From contig NZ_CP062252.1 of NCBI RefSeq assembly GCF_014863605.1, positions 2,365,001 through 2,429,000 on the forward strand: 64,000 nt of DNA. The letters are read 5' to 3'. This DNA is from Pseudomonas allokribbensis. Lineage in GTDB: Bacteria > Pseudomonadota > Gammaproteobacteria > Pseudomonadales > Pseudomonadaceae. Position 1 is the stretch's first letter; each line of letters opens with the position of its first letter. The notes below the pieces were generated by a model, which searched no databases, was not told the origin of the DNA, and saw nothing but the letters and a program-made list of their open reading frames with translations. Position numbers and translations under genes: made by a program. Positions 1-10,170 of the stretch are shown here, in pieces.

Positions 1-2
1 TG

Positions 3-1054
<1,052 letters not shown>

Positions 1055-1064
<10 letters not shown>

Positions 1065-1423
1065 ACCGCGTTACTCCGTGGATTCGGCGGGCTCAGGCAC
1101 TCCAGCAGGCACGTCGGGTCCAGCACCTCGTCATTGACGTAGATGCCGCGCTCGGCATCGTACGTGCGGATAAACACCCGCACCGTCGCATCGGCCACGG
1201 TCGGCAGTTGTGAATCGTGGAAGTCGTGGCGATCGGGGATCACCACGAAATCCTGCGGCGTGGTGTCATCGAACGGCCGTGGCGGCTGGGCATTCAGCGA
1301 CGGCGGCGCCGGATGGGCGAACGGCTGGTTCGGCCCGTAGTAGTTGAAGTTGCTGTCGAGAGCTTGCGCCTGTGTGGCGGCGAGCAGACAGGCGGATAGC
1401 AGCAGCCGGTTGAACGTTTGCAT
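1055..1423 (-). CDS. small exported hypothetical protein
   Basis: This 122-residue protein has a clear signal peptide ([21 protein letters not shown], cleavage expected after the last Ala). The mature part is acidic and proline-rich and contains two cysteines in CLLEC near the C-terminus. I chose the ATG at 1423 because it gives a signal peptide directly and is preceded by AGGTG. A longer form starting at 1453 would put ten extra residues in front of the signal. It converges on the activator gene and overlaps it by 10 bp. I do not recognise the family; a periplasmic location is the only supported statement. Confidence 0.7.
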
Positions 1424-1560
1424 GGCGGCACCTGTGGAAGCGGTTTTCCCCAAGGCTATTAACTATAGCCGCCCGTTGGCTTACAAGTTCGCAACAACCT
1501 GGATCTGCAGGCTCAACTAGACTCGGGCCGCTCAATCAAGAGCATCGTCCGGAGTGCGCC

Positions 1561-2367
1561 ATGGAAGTGCCAAACAACAAGAACGCCATCGAAAGCAATC
1601 GTCAGGCGTGGAACGATTCAGCCCGTCATCATCAGGAATCGCCCGACTGGCAGGCCTTGCTGACCGAGGTCGCCCAGGCTGATTTCTCCTGCCTCGACTC
1701 AACCCTGCGCGGTTTGCTGGAGCAGGTCGGTGTCGATGGGAAGGATGTCGTGCAACTGGGTTGCAACAATGGCCGCGAGAGCCTCTCGCTGTTCGCGCTG
1801 GGTGCGCGAAGCGTCGTCGGGGTCGATCAGTCGGTGGCGTTTCTCGAACAGGCCCGGGAGCTCAACAGCCGCTCGCCGCACAAGGCCGAATTCGTCGAAA
1901 CCGATATTCATCACCTGCCCGAATCACTGCGCGGTCGCTTCGACGTGGCACTGATCACCATCGGCGTCCTCAACTGGATGCCGGACATCGGCGAGTTTTT
2001 CCGCCATGTCGCCTCGACTCTCAAACCGGGCGGGCAACTGGTGATCTACGAAACCCACCCGTTCCTGGAAATGGTCGATCCCGACGCCGAGGACCCGTTT
2101 CGCCTTGCGACCTCGTACTTTCGCAGCGAGCCGTTCGTGCAAGAGGAACCGATTGTCTACGTCGGCAAGGTCGAACAACAGGCCGCGCCGTCGTACTGGT
2201 TCGTGCACAACCTCGGCGCCATCTTCACCGCCGCCCTCGAAGCGGGGCTGAACATCGCGCATTTCAAGGAATACCCGCATTCGAACCGGGAAGAGGCGTA
2301 TGACCAGTACCTGAACCGCGAGGCGCAGATGCCGATGTGTTTTACGTGGGTGGGGGTGAAAAACTGA
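1561..2367 (+). CDS. class I SAM-dependent methyltransferase
   Basis: The 268-residue protein has the Rossmann methyltransferase signature: motif I in VVQLGCNNGRESLSLFALGA (unusual in carrying CNN where GxG is common), motif II acidic end in VVGVDQS, and a motif IV region FDVALITIGVLNWM. A Methyltransf_11/25-like fold is expected and the substrate is unknown. GGAG sits 10 bases before the ATG. The gene stands alone and ends at a strong hairpin shared with the convergent exopolysaccharide operon. Confidence 0.85.
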   Translation: MEVPNNKNAIESNRQAWNDSARHHQESPDWQALLTEVAQADFSCLDSTLRGLLEQVGVDGKDVVQLGCNNGRESLSLFALGARSVVGVDQSVAFLEQARELNSRSPHKAEFVETDIHHLPESLRGRFDVALITIGVLNWMPDIGEFFRHVASTLKPGGQLVIYETHPFLEMVDPDAEDPFRLATSYFRSEPFVQEEPIVYVGKVEQQAAPSYWFVHNLGAIFTAALEAGLNIAHFKEYPHSNREEAYDQYLNREAQMPMCFTWVGVKN

Positions 2368-2386
2368 AGTCCGAATTGAGCGTCAT

Positions 2387-2413
2387 GAAGGCGGCCGATT
2401 GGCCGCCTTCTTC
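2387..2413. terminator. bidirectional hairpin terminator
   Basis: A perfect 10-bp stem (GAAGGCGGCC, loop GATT, GGCCGCCTTC) sits between the convergent methyltransferase gene and the last gene of the exopolysaccharide operon. It has a short pyrimidine tail on the plus strand and can end transcription from both sides. Confidence 0.75.
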
Positions 2414-2416
2414 AAT

Positions 2417-3109
2417 TCAAGCCTGCGCAGCCGCCGTCACCACCGGCCGTCCCGGTTTGCGCAGCGGTTCCAGCCGTGAACCTTCGTACCGCGTCTCGCG
2501 GAAGAACCGCCATTTTCCAAACAGGCCGTAGACGTGGGTGACGCGGCCCTGTTCGTGATAGCCCATGCGGATGTGCAGCTTCAGCGCCGGGATGTTGTGG
2601 GTTTCGCAGACGTCCACCACTTTGTGGCAACCCTGGGCGGCCATGGCTTGCCAGAGGGTGACTTGCACGTCCACCGACAGGCTGCTGCCGAAGTAGGCGC
2701 GGGTCATTTCGCCGCCGAACTCGAAGAACTCGCCGGGTTTGACCGGGAATTCGCAGCCGTAGTAATGGCGGTCGTGGTAGTTGCGGGTGCTGCCCCAGAT
2801 GAAGCCCACTGCGTGGTCGTCTGCGTCGAGGTACATGTGCCCGGTGTGACCTTCGGCCGCAAGTTCGGCCATGGTCTGCACGCGGTCACCGAAGTGTTTG
2901 GCGAAGGCGCCGGTGTTGTGCGGCGTGATGTCGACTTTGCGCAGGCCTTCGTAAGGGCGCAGCTTGTGCGGCGGCACCGGGCTGATCAGGTCGCGCTCCA
3001 TCCACAGCAGTTCCCAATGGAAGAACACGTAGCGTTTCCACAAGGTGCCGAAGGTGCGGCCCAGGCCTTTTTGCTTGATGCGTTCGCGCAGCTTTTCAAT
3101 GACGCTCAT
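2417..3109 (-). CDS. GNAT-like acyltransferase, exopolysaccharide cluster, paralog A
   Basis: A 230-residue protein with a GNAT-type acetyltransferase fold suggested by AVGFIWGSTRNY, FGGEMTRAYFGSSL and the C-terminal HNIPALKLHIRMGYHEQG stretch, typical of the acyl-CoA-binding and final strands. The ATG at 3109 has GGAGG seven bases upstream. A longer reading to 3196 adds a Gly/His-rich tail without support. It is collinear over its whole length with the gene at 5176-5865, roughly two thirds identical by eye, so the pair arose by duplication around the two genes now between them. It is the last gene of the operon. Acetylation of the polymer or a sugar precursor is inferred from context. Confidence 0.8.
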   Translation of the reverse strand: MSVIEKLRERIKQKGLGRTFGTLWKRYVFFHWELLWMERDLISPVPPHKLRPYEGLRKVDITPHNTGAFAKHFGDRVQTMAELAAEGHTGHMYLDADDHAVGFIWGSTRNYHDRHYYGCEFPVKPGEFFEFGGEMTRAYFGSSLSVDVQVTLWQAMAAQGCHKVVDVCETHNIPALKLHIRMGYHEQGRVTHVYGLFGKWRFFRETRYEGSRLEPLRKPGRPVVTAAAQA

Positions 3110-3223
3110 ATGCCCTCCGTGGCCGCAGCCCGGGTGTTTTTGGATGTCGCTCTGGTGGGTATAGATCAAGCCTGCAAGTTCATTTCGAAGTGCCATCTTC
3201 GAAAGTATTGCAAGTTGTGTAAC

Positions 3224-4015
3224 TCAATCGAGTGCCGCGGCACCGCGCAGAAAATCCTTGTTCAGGTCGGCATAGGAGACCCGTGGAACGCCCGCCAGCC
3301 GCTGCTCTAACACGCGGCTCAGGGACTCTCCAGGTTGCAGATAGGCATCACCGAAATCAGCCCCGAGCTGATTCGGATGTGCGACGATTTCCAGCACACC
3401 GTCGGTCGGCGCGGGCTCGTTGCGCAGGTCGACCGGGGTGCAGACGTAGTCCGCCGTCGCACCGGCCAGCCCTTGCAAACGACGGTTGAGCAAGCCTTTG
3501 AATAGGCGTTTGGGCAGGCTGAGGTTTTGCCCCAGGTTACGTGCCAGTCGCACCGGTACGCCCTGGTGGGCGGCGAAGCGCGCGACGATCTCGCCGATCG
3601 GCCAGATGTTGTGCACGTGCTGATGGGAATCGATGTGGCTCGGGCGCACGCCATGATCGACACAACGTTGCCACTGCGCCTGCAATTCCTCCTGCACCGC
3701 CTCGCGATCCGCTCGACCGAGCCACAGGCTGTACCGCGTCAGGTTGAGGTCGAACACTCCCTGGCTGTCGCAGAAGGTGGGACGGGCGATAATCGCCTGG
3801 CTCAGTGGCCGGCCATACGTCAGGTTGAAATGCAGGCCGATCCGCCCCTCCAGCAAGTGATGGCGGGCCATCGCGCAGGCGGCTTCGAACGCCGGCATGT
3901 TGGCCATGGCCGTGGCGGAACTGATGACCCCGGCCTGGAAGGCGCCGAAGATCACCGCATTTTCGTTCGGGGTCAGGCCGAAATCGTCAGCGTTGACTAT
4001 GACTTGGCGAGGCAT
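3224..4015 (-). CDS. ChbG/HpnK (YdjC) family carbohydrate deacetylase
   Basis: This 263-residue protein belongs to the YdjC/ChbG family of metal-dependent deacetylases of amino sugars and glycolipids. The family metal-site motifs are present: NADDFGLTP near the N-terminus, a histidine in GLHFNLTYG, and HIDSHQHVHN in the middle. The start at 4015 has GGAGG at the right distance. The gene overlaps the end of the preceding acyltransferase gene (3987-5171) by 29 bp, so translation is coupled. In this setting it probably deacetylates an N-acetylated sugar of the exopolysaccharide or its lipid-linked repeat unit. The substrate is an inference. Confidence 0.88.
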   Translation of the reverse strand: MPRQVIVNADDFGLTPNENAVIFGAFQAGVISSATAMANMPAFEAACAMARHHLLEGRIGLHFNLTYGRPLSQAIIARPTFCDSQGVFDLNLTRYSLWLGRADREAVQEELQAQWQRCVDHGVRPSHIDSHQHVHNIWPIGEIVARFAAHQGVPVRLARNLGQNLSLPKRLFKGLLNRRLQGLAGATADYVCTPVDLRNEPAPTDGVLEIVAHPNQLGADFGDAYLQPGESLSRVLEQRLAGVPRVSYADLNKDFLRGAAALD

Positions 4016-5171
4016 GTTCGCCCTCCGTGGTGATGGCGGCGGGTTTGCCGACGGGTTGGGCGATCGCCGTTTGCCGACGTGCTCGCCACTGCTGCAGTTT
4101 CGGTTTGAGCCGCTGCCAGACGCGTAGCCCAAGCCCCAGCAACAGGCCGCTCGGGCGCCAGGAGTAGAAGCTCCAGCGCCAGTGTTCCAGTTGCCCGGTC
4201 ATGCGTTCGTGCAGTTGGTGACTGGAGTTTTCCAGGCTGACCCGCGAGGCATCGATCCAGCGCCAGTGATCGTCCAGGCCCCAGCGAATCCATTCCTCCA
4301 GTAACACCCGACCGCTGCCCAGATCGGCGTACTGCGGCAGGAACGCGAGGTTGTAATCGTAGAGCCGGCCCTGTTCGAGCAAACCGAGTCGGTAGCTGAT
4401 GCAGCGCCCGTCCAGCTCCAGCGTGACCACCCGCACCAAACCCTGTGCGGCGAGGGCGGTAAAGGCGCTTTCGATGCAGCGGCGGCTGCGTTCGCTGGCG
4501 AAGATGCCGACGCCTTCGTCGCCTTTCCAGCTCACCGCTTCGACTTCGCTGATGGCCTGCAACAGCGGGCCCATGGTCACGGCATCGGGAATGATTCGCC
4601 GCACGACAGCTCCGCACGCCGCAATCCGTTTGCGCGCACGGCGCAGTTTGTAGCGCGGATCACCGGAGACTTCCTGAAGATCGGCGTCACTGATCAGGTG
4701 CACCGGCACCCGACAGCTCAAGCGCCGCTCGCCAGTTGAACTGCGCGCCATCCATTCGGTGAGGACGCTTTCTTCACCCGCCGGCTCAGACAGTTCGTTG
4801 AGCTGCAGCAACGCGTGGGGGATGCGCTGGCGAATGAGCAACAACGCCTGGCGCAGGCTGTCGGCCTCAAGCACGGACAGCAGCGCCAGGCGATCCGCCA
4901 GCGGATAACCGAGGTGATGCACCACGCCAAACGGTATCCCGGCAAAGCGTTCACGACTCGCCACCAACGGCAGGCACAGGCGCAATTCGTCCGCCTCCCA
5001 GCCCAGCAGAATGTGCAGATGCTCACTCGCGTCGAGTGTCTGCTCTGCCGCGATCAACCAGCCGAGGCTGTTGAACGGCGTGTGATCCGTCACCCGCAGG
5101 CGCAGCCCTTCATAGGCTGCTGCCGGGAAGTCGGGTGCGCACAACGAAGTGCGCCATTCGAATCGCGCCAT
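3987..5171 (-). CDS. FemAB/GNAT-type acyltransferase (CelD/BioF2-like)
   Basis: A 394-residue protein resembling the double-GNAT FemAB-like enzymes found in exopolysaccharide clusters (CelD/BioF2-like). Typical pieces are the KLRRARKRI segment, SWKGDEGVGIF, and ISYRLGLLEQGRLYDYNLAF, followed by GSGRVLLEEWI and an aromatic-rich tail. No signal peptide, so it should be cytoplasmic. The ATG at 5171 lies four bases after the stop of the upstream GNAT gene and has no clear ribosome site of its own, so translational coupling is likely. The role is probably N- or O-acylation of a sugar nucleotide or lipid-linked sugar. Confidence 0.78.
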   Translation of the reverse strand: MARFEWRTSLCAPDFPAAAYEGLRLRVTDHTPFNSLGWLIAAEQTLDASEHLHILLGWEADELRLCLPLVASRERFAGIPFGVVHHLGYPLADRLALLSVLEADSLRQALLLIRQRIPHALLQLNELSEPAGEESVLTEWMARSSTGERRLSCRVPVHLISDADLQEVSGDPRYKLRRARKRIAACGAVVRRIIPDAVTMGPLLQAISEVEAVSWKGDEGVGIFASERSRRCIESAFTALAAQGLVRVVTLELDGRCISYRLGLLEQGRLYDYNLAFLPQYADLGSGRVLLEEWIRWGLDDHWRWIDASRVSLENSSHQLHERMTGQLEHWRWSFYSWRPSGLLLGLGLRVWQRLKPKLQQWRARRQTAIAQPVGKPAAITTEGEHASPSHSQR

Positions 5172-5175
5172 AGGC

Positions 5176-5865
5176 TCAGGTCGCCGTTGCTGTGACGGAG
5201 GGACGGGAAGGTTTGCGCAGCGCATCCAGACGCGAGCCGCTGTAGCGGGTTTCGCGGTAGAAACGCCAGCGGGCGAACAGGGTGTAGACGTTCATGATCC
5301 GGCCCTGTTCGGTGTAGCCCATGCGCAGGTGCAGCTTGAGCGCCGGGATGTTGTGGAACTCGCAGACGTCCACCACTTTGTCGCAGCCCTGGGCGGCCAT
5401 GGCTTTCCACAGTTCCAGTTGCAGGTCCACCGACAGTTCGGTGCCCCAATAGGAACGGGTCAGTTCGCCGCCGAATTCGAAGAACTCACCGGGTTTCACC
5501 GGGAACAGGCAGCCGTAGTAATGGCGGTCGAAATAGTCCCGGGCGCTGCCCCAGATGAAGGCCACCGCATCGCCGTGATCGTCGAGGTGCATGTGCCCGG
5601 TGTGACCTTCGTTGGCCAGCTCCGCCATGGTCCCGACGCGGTCGCCGAAGTAACGGGCGAAGGCACCGGCGTTGTCCGGCGTGATCTTCACCACCCGCAG
5701 CGGCGGGTAAGGCTTGAGGCTGTGGGGCGGCACCGGGCTGACCAGGTCGCGCTCCATCCACAGCAGTTCCTGATGGGAAAAGAAATAGTGCTTCCACACC
5801 TTGGCCAACGTGGCACGCAGGCCTTTCTGTTTAATTTGCTCGCTGATTTTTTGCAGAATGCTCAT
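5176..5865 (-). CDS. GNAT-like acyltransferase, exopolysaccharide cluster, paralog B
   Basis: A 229-residue paralog of the gene at 2417-3109, aligned end to end with shared blocks such as ELLWMERDL, SPVPPH, GHTGHM, VKPGEFFEFGGE and CDKVVDVCEFHNIPALKLH. AGGAG lies upstream of the ATG at 5865. A 70-bp gap separates it from the secreted protein gene upstream, and it is tightly packed with the FemAB-like gene downstream. Keeping two diverged copies in one operon suggests two acceptors, for example different hydroxyls or different sugars of the repeat unit. That is inference. Confidence 0.8.
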   Translation of the reverse strand: MSILQKISEQIKQKGLRATLAKVWKHYFFSHQELLWMERDLVSPVPPHSLKPYPPLRVVKITPDNAGAFARYFGDRVGTMAELANEGHTGHMHLDDHGDAVAFIWGSARDYFDRHYYGCLFPVKPGEFFEFGGELTRSYWGTELSVDLQLELWKAMAAQGCDKVVDVCEFHNIPALKLHLRMGYTEQGRIMNVYTLFARWRFYRETRYSGSRLDALRKPSRPSVTATAT

Positions 5866-5935
5866 GGTCGTTGCTCCTGATGACGAGTCATCGCGCGGCA
5901 CAGGCCTGCGCGGCGGAACATCAACGGACGGTTCA

Positions 5936-7855
5936 TCAAGCGTTCCAGCTCAGAGAAAACAGGGTTTGCCCCGGCAGCTCGAAACGCACACGACCGTCCT
6001 GGCAGCGGAAGGGCGCGTCGCGGCTGCGGTTGTCGGCGCCGAAATAGCGCAGGGCGCCGTTGTTCAACGGGCACTTGGCCCCCGCCAGATCGACACGCTG
6101 CAACCGCGTGCCCTTGTTGACGCCCAGCAACCCGCGCTGATCGTCGCCGGCCATCGCCAGCACATCGACTTCGAATGCATCGTTTTCCAGCCACAACACG
6201 TTGTGCAGCCAGTGCTGCTGGATGAACTGCTGGGCCAGGCCCACCGGTTTCAGTTCGAAGTGTTGTTCATCCGCCGAGACGCGCAACATGCCTTTGGGGT
6301 ATTCCGGTTCATCGGCGGCCTGGAACCAGTTGAGCATCGTCAGCAAGCCGTCCTGGGAGGCGTTGATCACCACCGAGGCCCACCACAGCGAGGTGTAATG
6401 GGTTTCCTGATCGTAGGGGCTCAGGCTTGAGCCGCTGGAGAGATTGGTCTGATCCAGCAGCAAGGCCTTGCGCGGCTGACCCTTGGCGTCGAGGCCGACC
6501 AGATCGGCGGCGCGGCGCACGCTGTCGCGGTAGACGCGGGTGGCGAGCAGGTCGCGGATCATCCATTCGTGCCAGGCCAGCGCATCGACCTGATCGGCGG
6601 ACTCACCCAGCAGACGCCGGGCCCAGTCGATGCCGCGTTTGCTCGCCGCGTTGTCGGCGAACGGGCCGTTGACCAGTCGCGAACTGGCCGGCATCGCAAT
6701 GCGCACGCCGGCCCTGGCATTGGCCGGATCGCTGCGCACCTGCCGGGCCATGCTGGTGAAGATCGAACGGTATTGCTCGTAGCTTGAATAGTTGAGATTG
6801 GGCTCGTCGGCAAAGCCGATGTAGTGCGTGCCTTTGCCGCCAAGCAGCCGCGTGCTCGCGAGCCAGGCGTCGAGGCCGTTGTTGCTTTGCACATCGGCGC
6901 GCAGATCAGCCTGGCGCTGGCTGCCGGCGAGCAGGGTGATGTCCTGGCGGATGCCGAAACGGTCCTGATAGACCTGACGAAACGCATCTTCGAACTGCGG
7001 CTTTTTCGCCGTCACATCGACGAAGCTGTAGTAACTGGCGGCCGTCGGTTTCAGTGCATCGAGCGCCGCATGACTGGCGGGCGGCGGCATCACGTAGGGC
7101 AGGGCGATGCCCAGGTCCGGCGTGCGGCCGAGGACTTTGTCGTGCAGGGTCAGGCGGGTCTGGCCATCGTCTTCGCGCAGCGGTTTGAGCTGCTGCGGAT
7201 TCTGCGCGAACAGATTGGCCGTGCCATCGAGCCAGAACGCCGCTTTGCCGCTGCCTTGCAGACGCAGGCGCCAGACTTGTTCTCGATCGCTGACCGGCAG
7301 CGCGAGCTGATCGAATTGCCAATAGGCGCGATACGGTTTGAGCGCCAGCGACAGTTGTTGGCCGTCGCCGACCCGCTGCGCTTGCAGGGCGCTGACGCCA
7401 CCGTGGAACTTGCCCGCGAGCACCGCGTGTTCACCCGGTGCAATCCTGAAATACAGCTCATCGCCGTCGCGGGTCTCAGCGCTGAAATGCACCTTGGCCG
7501 GGGCGAACAGCGCCACGGTGTTTTCGTCGTGCTCGACCCGGTAATTGCGGAAACTGTAGCCGGGGATTTCCAGTTGATAACTCGCCGCGCCCGGCGCCAA
7601 CGGCCAGCTCTGGCTGCCACGGGCTTCGCTGGCCTTGATGAAGCGGTCGCCCTGCAATTGGCCCTGGCCGTCGAGCAGGTACAGGTGCTCTTCGTTGGCG
7701 TCCGCCTGCCACGCCGGCGCCCAGCGCACGGTCACGGTGTCGGGGCGATCCGCTTGCAGGTACAGGCTGCCGTCGCGAATGTCGCCCCAGCGCATCGACG
7801 CCGCGAAGGCGTCCAGCGACAGACCGAGTCCGAGCAGCAGGGCCAGGCTTTTCAT
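5936..7855 (-). CDS. large exported protein with glycoside-hydrolase-like (clan GH-A) core
   Basis: A 639-residue protein with a signal peptide (MKSLALLLGLGLSLDAFA). An N-terminal beta-rich half is followed by a segment that looks like a TIM-barrel glycosidase of the GH39/PslG kind: KGTHYIGFADEPNLNYSSY, ALAWHEWMIRDLLATRVY and the LLWASV-like stretch TSLWWASVVINASQDG. The GH-A acid/base motif NEP appears as DEP, and no clear second glutamate is seen in ALLLDQTNLSS, so activity is uncertain. The ATG overlaps the stop of the flippase gene by 4 bp (ATGA). It is probably periplasmic and may trim or bind the polymer, as PslG does for Psl. Confidence 0.65.
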   Translation of the reverse strand: MKSLALLLGLGLSLDAFAASMRWGDIRDGSLYLQADRPDTVTVRWAPAWQADANEEHLYLLDGQGQLQGDRFIKASEARGSQSWPLAPGAASYQLEIPGYSFRNYRVEHDENTVALFAPAKVHFSAETRDGDELYFRIAPGEHAVLAGKFHGGVSALQAQRVGDGQQLSLALKPYRAYWQFDQLALPVSDREQVWRLRLQGSGKAAFWLDGTANLFAQNPQQLKPLREDDGQTRLTLHDKVLGRTPDLGIALPYVMPPPASHAALDALKPTAASYYSFVDVTAKKPQFEDAFRQVYQDRFGIRQDITLLAGSQRQADLRADVQSNNGLDAWLASTRLLGGKGTHYIGFADEPNLNYSSYEQYRSIFTSMARQVRSDPANARAGVRIAMPASSRLVNGPFADNAASKRGIDWARRLLGESADQVDALAWHEWMIRDLLATRVYRDSVRRAADLVGLDAKGQPRKALLLDQTNLSSGSSLSPYDQETHYTSLWWASVVINASQDGLLTMLNWFQAADEPEYPKGMLRVSADEQHFELKPVGLAQQFIQQHWLHNVLWLENDAFEVDVLAMAGDDQRGLLGVNKGTRLQRVDLAGAKCPLNNGALRYFGADNRSRDAPFRCQDGRVRFELPGQTLFSLSWNA

Positions 7856-9159
7856 GCCGCCTTCCGACGCTGCAACATCAGCCACATCGGAGCGATGTCA
7901 GCGGGCAGGATGATCAGGGTTTGCCAGAACGGCACGCCGCTCAACCGGCAGTACAACACCAGCATCGCCACGGTCACCGCCAGGTAGGCAATCGACGAGG
8001 CCGCTGCCGCGCCGACGATGCCGTAGGCCGGGATCATCACCAGGTTCAGGGCCAGGTTGAGCAGGGCACCGAGGCCCATCAGCAACGACACGGTGCCGGG
8101 ACGATTCTTGCCCAGCAGGTCGAGCCGCAGAATGCTCGCGTAGCACAGGCCCAACAGGCCCGGCAGCAACGCCAGCAGCGCCGGATACGCCGGTTGGTAG
8201 GCGACGCCGAACAACGTGACGATCAGCCATTCACCGATCACGGCCATGGTCAGGCAGGCGCCGAGCATCACCGTGGCCGTCAGGCGCAGCGCCAGCGGGG
8301 TGACTTTGTCCATGCCTTCGTCCTGTTGCAGCAGGCGTTTCATCAGCGGGGTGGTCACCGCTTCCGGGACGATCAGCAGCAGTTCGGCGGCGGCGCTGGC
8401 CATCGCGTAATGACCGAGTGCGGTGCTGCCGAGCAGGGCACCGATGAACAGATAGTCGGAACGCAGAATCACTTGTTGGAACAGCAAGTCCGGATGGCTG
8501 CGGGCGCTGTAGCGCAGCAGTTCGTTCTGGCTGGCGCGGTCCCATTGCAGCTGCAACGGTTGTGCGCGCTTGAGCCAGACCCAACCGGCCAGCACCACCA
8601 GGCTGATCCCGGCCAGCCAACTGATCAGCGCGGCTTCCAGTGCCGCTTCCTTCCACATCCAGAACAACGCAAGAAACAGCAACAGCGGCGCCAGGGATTC
8701 CACCAGGCGCAAGGCATTGAACGCGACCACGCCGCCCGATGCATTGTGCAACGTCAGCAGGCCGCTCTTGAGCACGGTCAACGGCACGGCCAGCAGCAAC
8801 AGCCAGGCCAGCAGGCCGAGTTGCACGGTCACGTCCAGTTCACTGCCGAACTCGCGCACCAGCGCCACCACCAGCAAGGTCAACAACCCCGCCAGCAGAC
8901 AACCGAACACCAACACTTGAGCCAGCAGCAACCCCATCGGCCGCTGCTTGGCGGCCTGATAGCCGACAGCGGAATTCAAGCCGCCACTGGTGGCCGCGCT
9001 GATCAGATCGGGCAGGGTGCTGAGCAGGGCGAACAGCCCGCGTTCACTGGGGCCGAGGATCCGCGCAAGCAACACATTCCTCAGCAGGCGCAGGGCAATC
9101 ATCGCCAGCTTGGTGCCCATGCTCAGCGCCAGGTGCTTGAGGTAATTGCTTCGACTCAT
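7852..9159 (-). CDS. Wzx-type polysaccharide flippase
   Basis: A 435-residue, almost entirely hydrophobic protein with about 12 membrane helices. The polysaccharide-transport N-terminus (SMGTKLAMIALRLLRNVLLARILGPSERG) is shown in part by LLARILGPSERGLFALL, and the C-terminal half has GLGALLNLALNLVMIPAYG, both typical of the MATE-like Wzx/RfbX group. It should move the undecaprenyl-linked repeat unit across the inner membrane. The ATG at 9159 overlaps the deacetylase stop, and its own stop overlaps the next start (ATGA at both ends). Confidence 0.88.
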   Translation of the reverse strand: MSRSNYLKHLALSMGTKLAMIALRLLRNVLLARILGPSERGLFALLSTLPDLISAATSGGLNSAVGYQAAKQRPMGLLLAQVLVFGCLLAGLLTLLVVALVREFGSELDVTVQLGLLAWLLLLAVPLTVLKSGLLTLHNASGGVVAFNALRLVESLAPLLLFLALFWMWKEAALEAALISWLAGISLVVLAGWVWLKRAQPLQLQWDRASQNELLRYSARSHPDLLFQQVILRSDYLFIGALLGSTALGHYAMASAAAELLLIVPEAVTTPLMKRLLQQDEGMDKVTPLALRLTATVMLGACLTMAVIGEWLIVTLFGVAYQPAYPALLALLPGLLGLCYASILRLDLLGKNRPGTVSLLMGLGALLNLALNLVMIPAYGIVGAAAASSIAYLAVTVAMLVLYCRLSGVPFWQTLIILPADIAPMWLMLQRRKAA

Positions 9160-10157
9160 GGTCGCGCCCCGCGAAAGATCCGCCACGACAGCAGTTCCGG
9201 GTTGCGCGCAGTGCGCTGGCTGACCCCGAAGCGCGGCAGGTTCAGCGGATCACCCGCGCCGCGATAGATCCCGGTGCCGGTGCCGAGGGCGAACGGATAA
9301 TCGTGGTTGGCAATCTGTTCGCGCACCCGTGCGTCGTTGTCGCCGTTGGGGTAGCAATACACCGGCAGTGGACGGTTGCAGCCATTGTGCAGGGCATCGC
9401 GGCTGCGACTGATTTCTTCGCTCAGGCGCACGTCGTCGAGTTGGGTCAGGATCGTGTGACTGGCACCGTGGGGGCCGAAACGCACCAGCCCCGAAGCTTC
9501 CATCGCCCGCACCTGATGCCAGTCCAGCGCCTGGGGTTGCGACTCTGGCGGGCATTCGTCGGTCAGGCGTTCGAGCATCAAAGGGTCAGAACTCTTCAAA
9601 CCTTGCAGGTAGTGCAGCAACGTCAGGCTGCGACGATCCACATCGATGTCGTCCATCAGCACCGGCAGCGGGTGGTGAATCGCCTGCAAGCAGTCGATCA
9701 GGTGCATGCGCGGTTTTTCACCGTGGCTGCCCCACAGGGTTTCTCCGATGCTTTCCCACCAGAAGCGCTGGCGGCTGCCGATGAAGTCGGTGGAGAGGAA
9801 AATGCTCGCCGGCACCTGATGTTTCTGCAGCAGCGGGAAGGCGTTGGCGGCGTTGTCGCGCCAGCCGTCATCGAAGGTCAGCGCCACTTGCGGGCGTTCG
9901 CTGCGCAGGGCGTTGGGCTGGAGGATTTCCATCAGCGGCACGCAATCGAAATGCTTGCGCAGCCACACCAGCAGATGCTCGAAGGCTTTCGGCCCGACGC
10001 ACAGTTCGTTGCGATGCGGCAGGTCGGCGGCGCGGTCGTTGGACAACACCCGGTGCAACATCAGGATCACCCCGGCGCCGTGCAACTGGTTTCGCCCCAC
10101 GGACGAGTTGAGATAGAGCCAGCCACTGGTGCGTTTTATCAGTTGTTTGATCGCCAT
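9156..10157 (-). CDS. polysaccharide deacetylase (NodB homology domain)
   Basis: A 333-residue protein with the NodB motifs: TFDDGWRDNAANAF (catalytic base and metal aspartates), HGASHT for the HxxxH metal site, and a C-terminal FALGTGTG motif. It lacks a clear signal peptide, so it may act in the cytoplasm or at the membrane on lipid-linked sugars. Compare the separate YdjC-type deacetylase in the same operon. The preceding glycosyltransferase gene ends 13 bp upstream. The likely role is N-deacetylation of an amino sugar in the repeat unit. Confidence 0.87.
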   Translation of the reverse strand: MAIKQLIKRTSGWLYLNSSVGRNQLHGAGVILMLHRVLSNDRAADLPHRNELCVGPKAFEHLLVWLRKHFDCVPLMEILQPNALRSERPQVALTFDDGWRDNAANAFPLLQKHQVPASIFLSTDFIGSRQRFWWESIGETLWGSHGEKPRMHLIDCLQAIHHPLPVLMDDIDVDRRSLTLLHYLQGLKSSDPLMLERLTDECPPESQPQALDWHQVRAMEASGLVRFGPHGASHTILTQLDDVRLSEEISRSRDALHNGCNRPLPVYCYPNGDNDARVREQIANHDYPFALGTGTGIYRGAGDPLNLPRFGVSQRTARNPELLSWRIFRGARP

Positions 10158-10170
10158 GGCTTGAGCCCTC

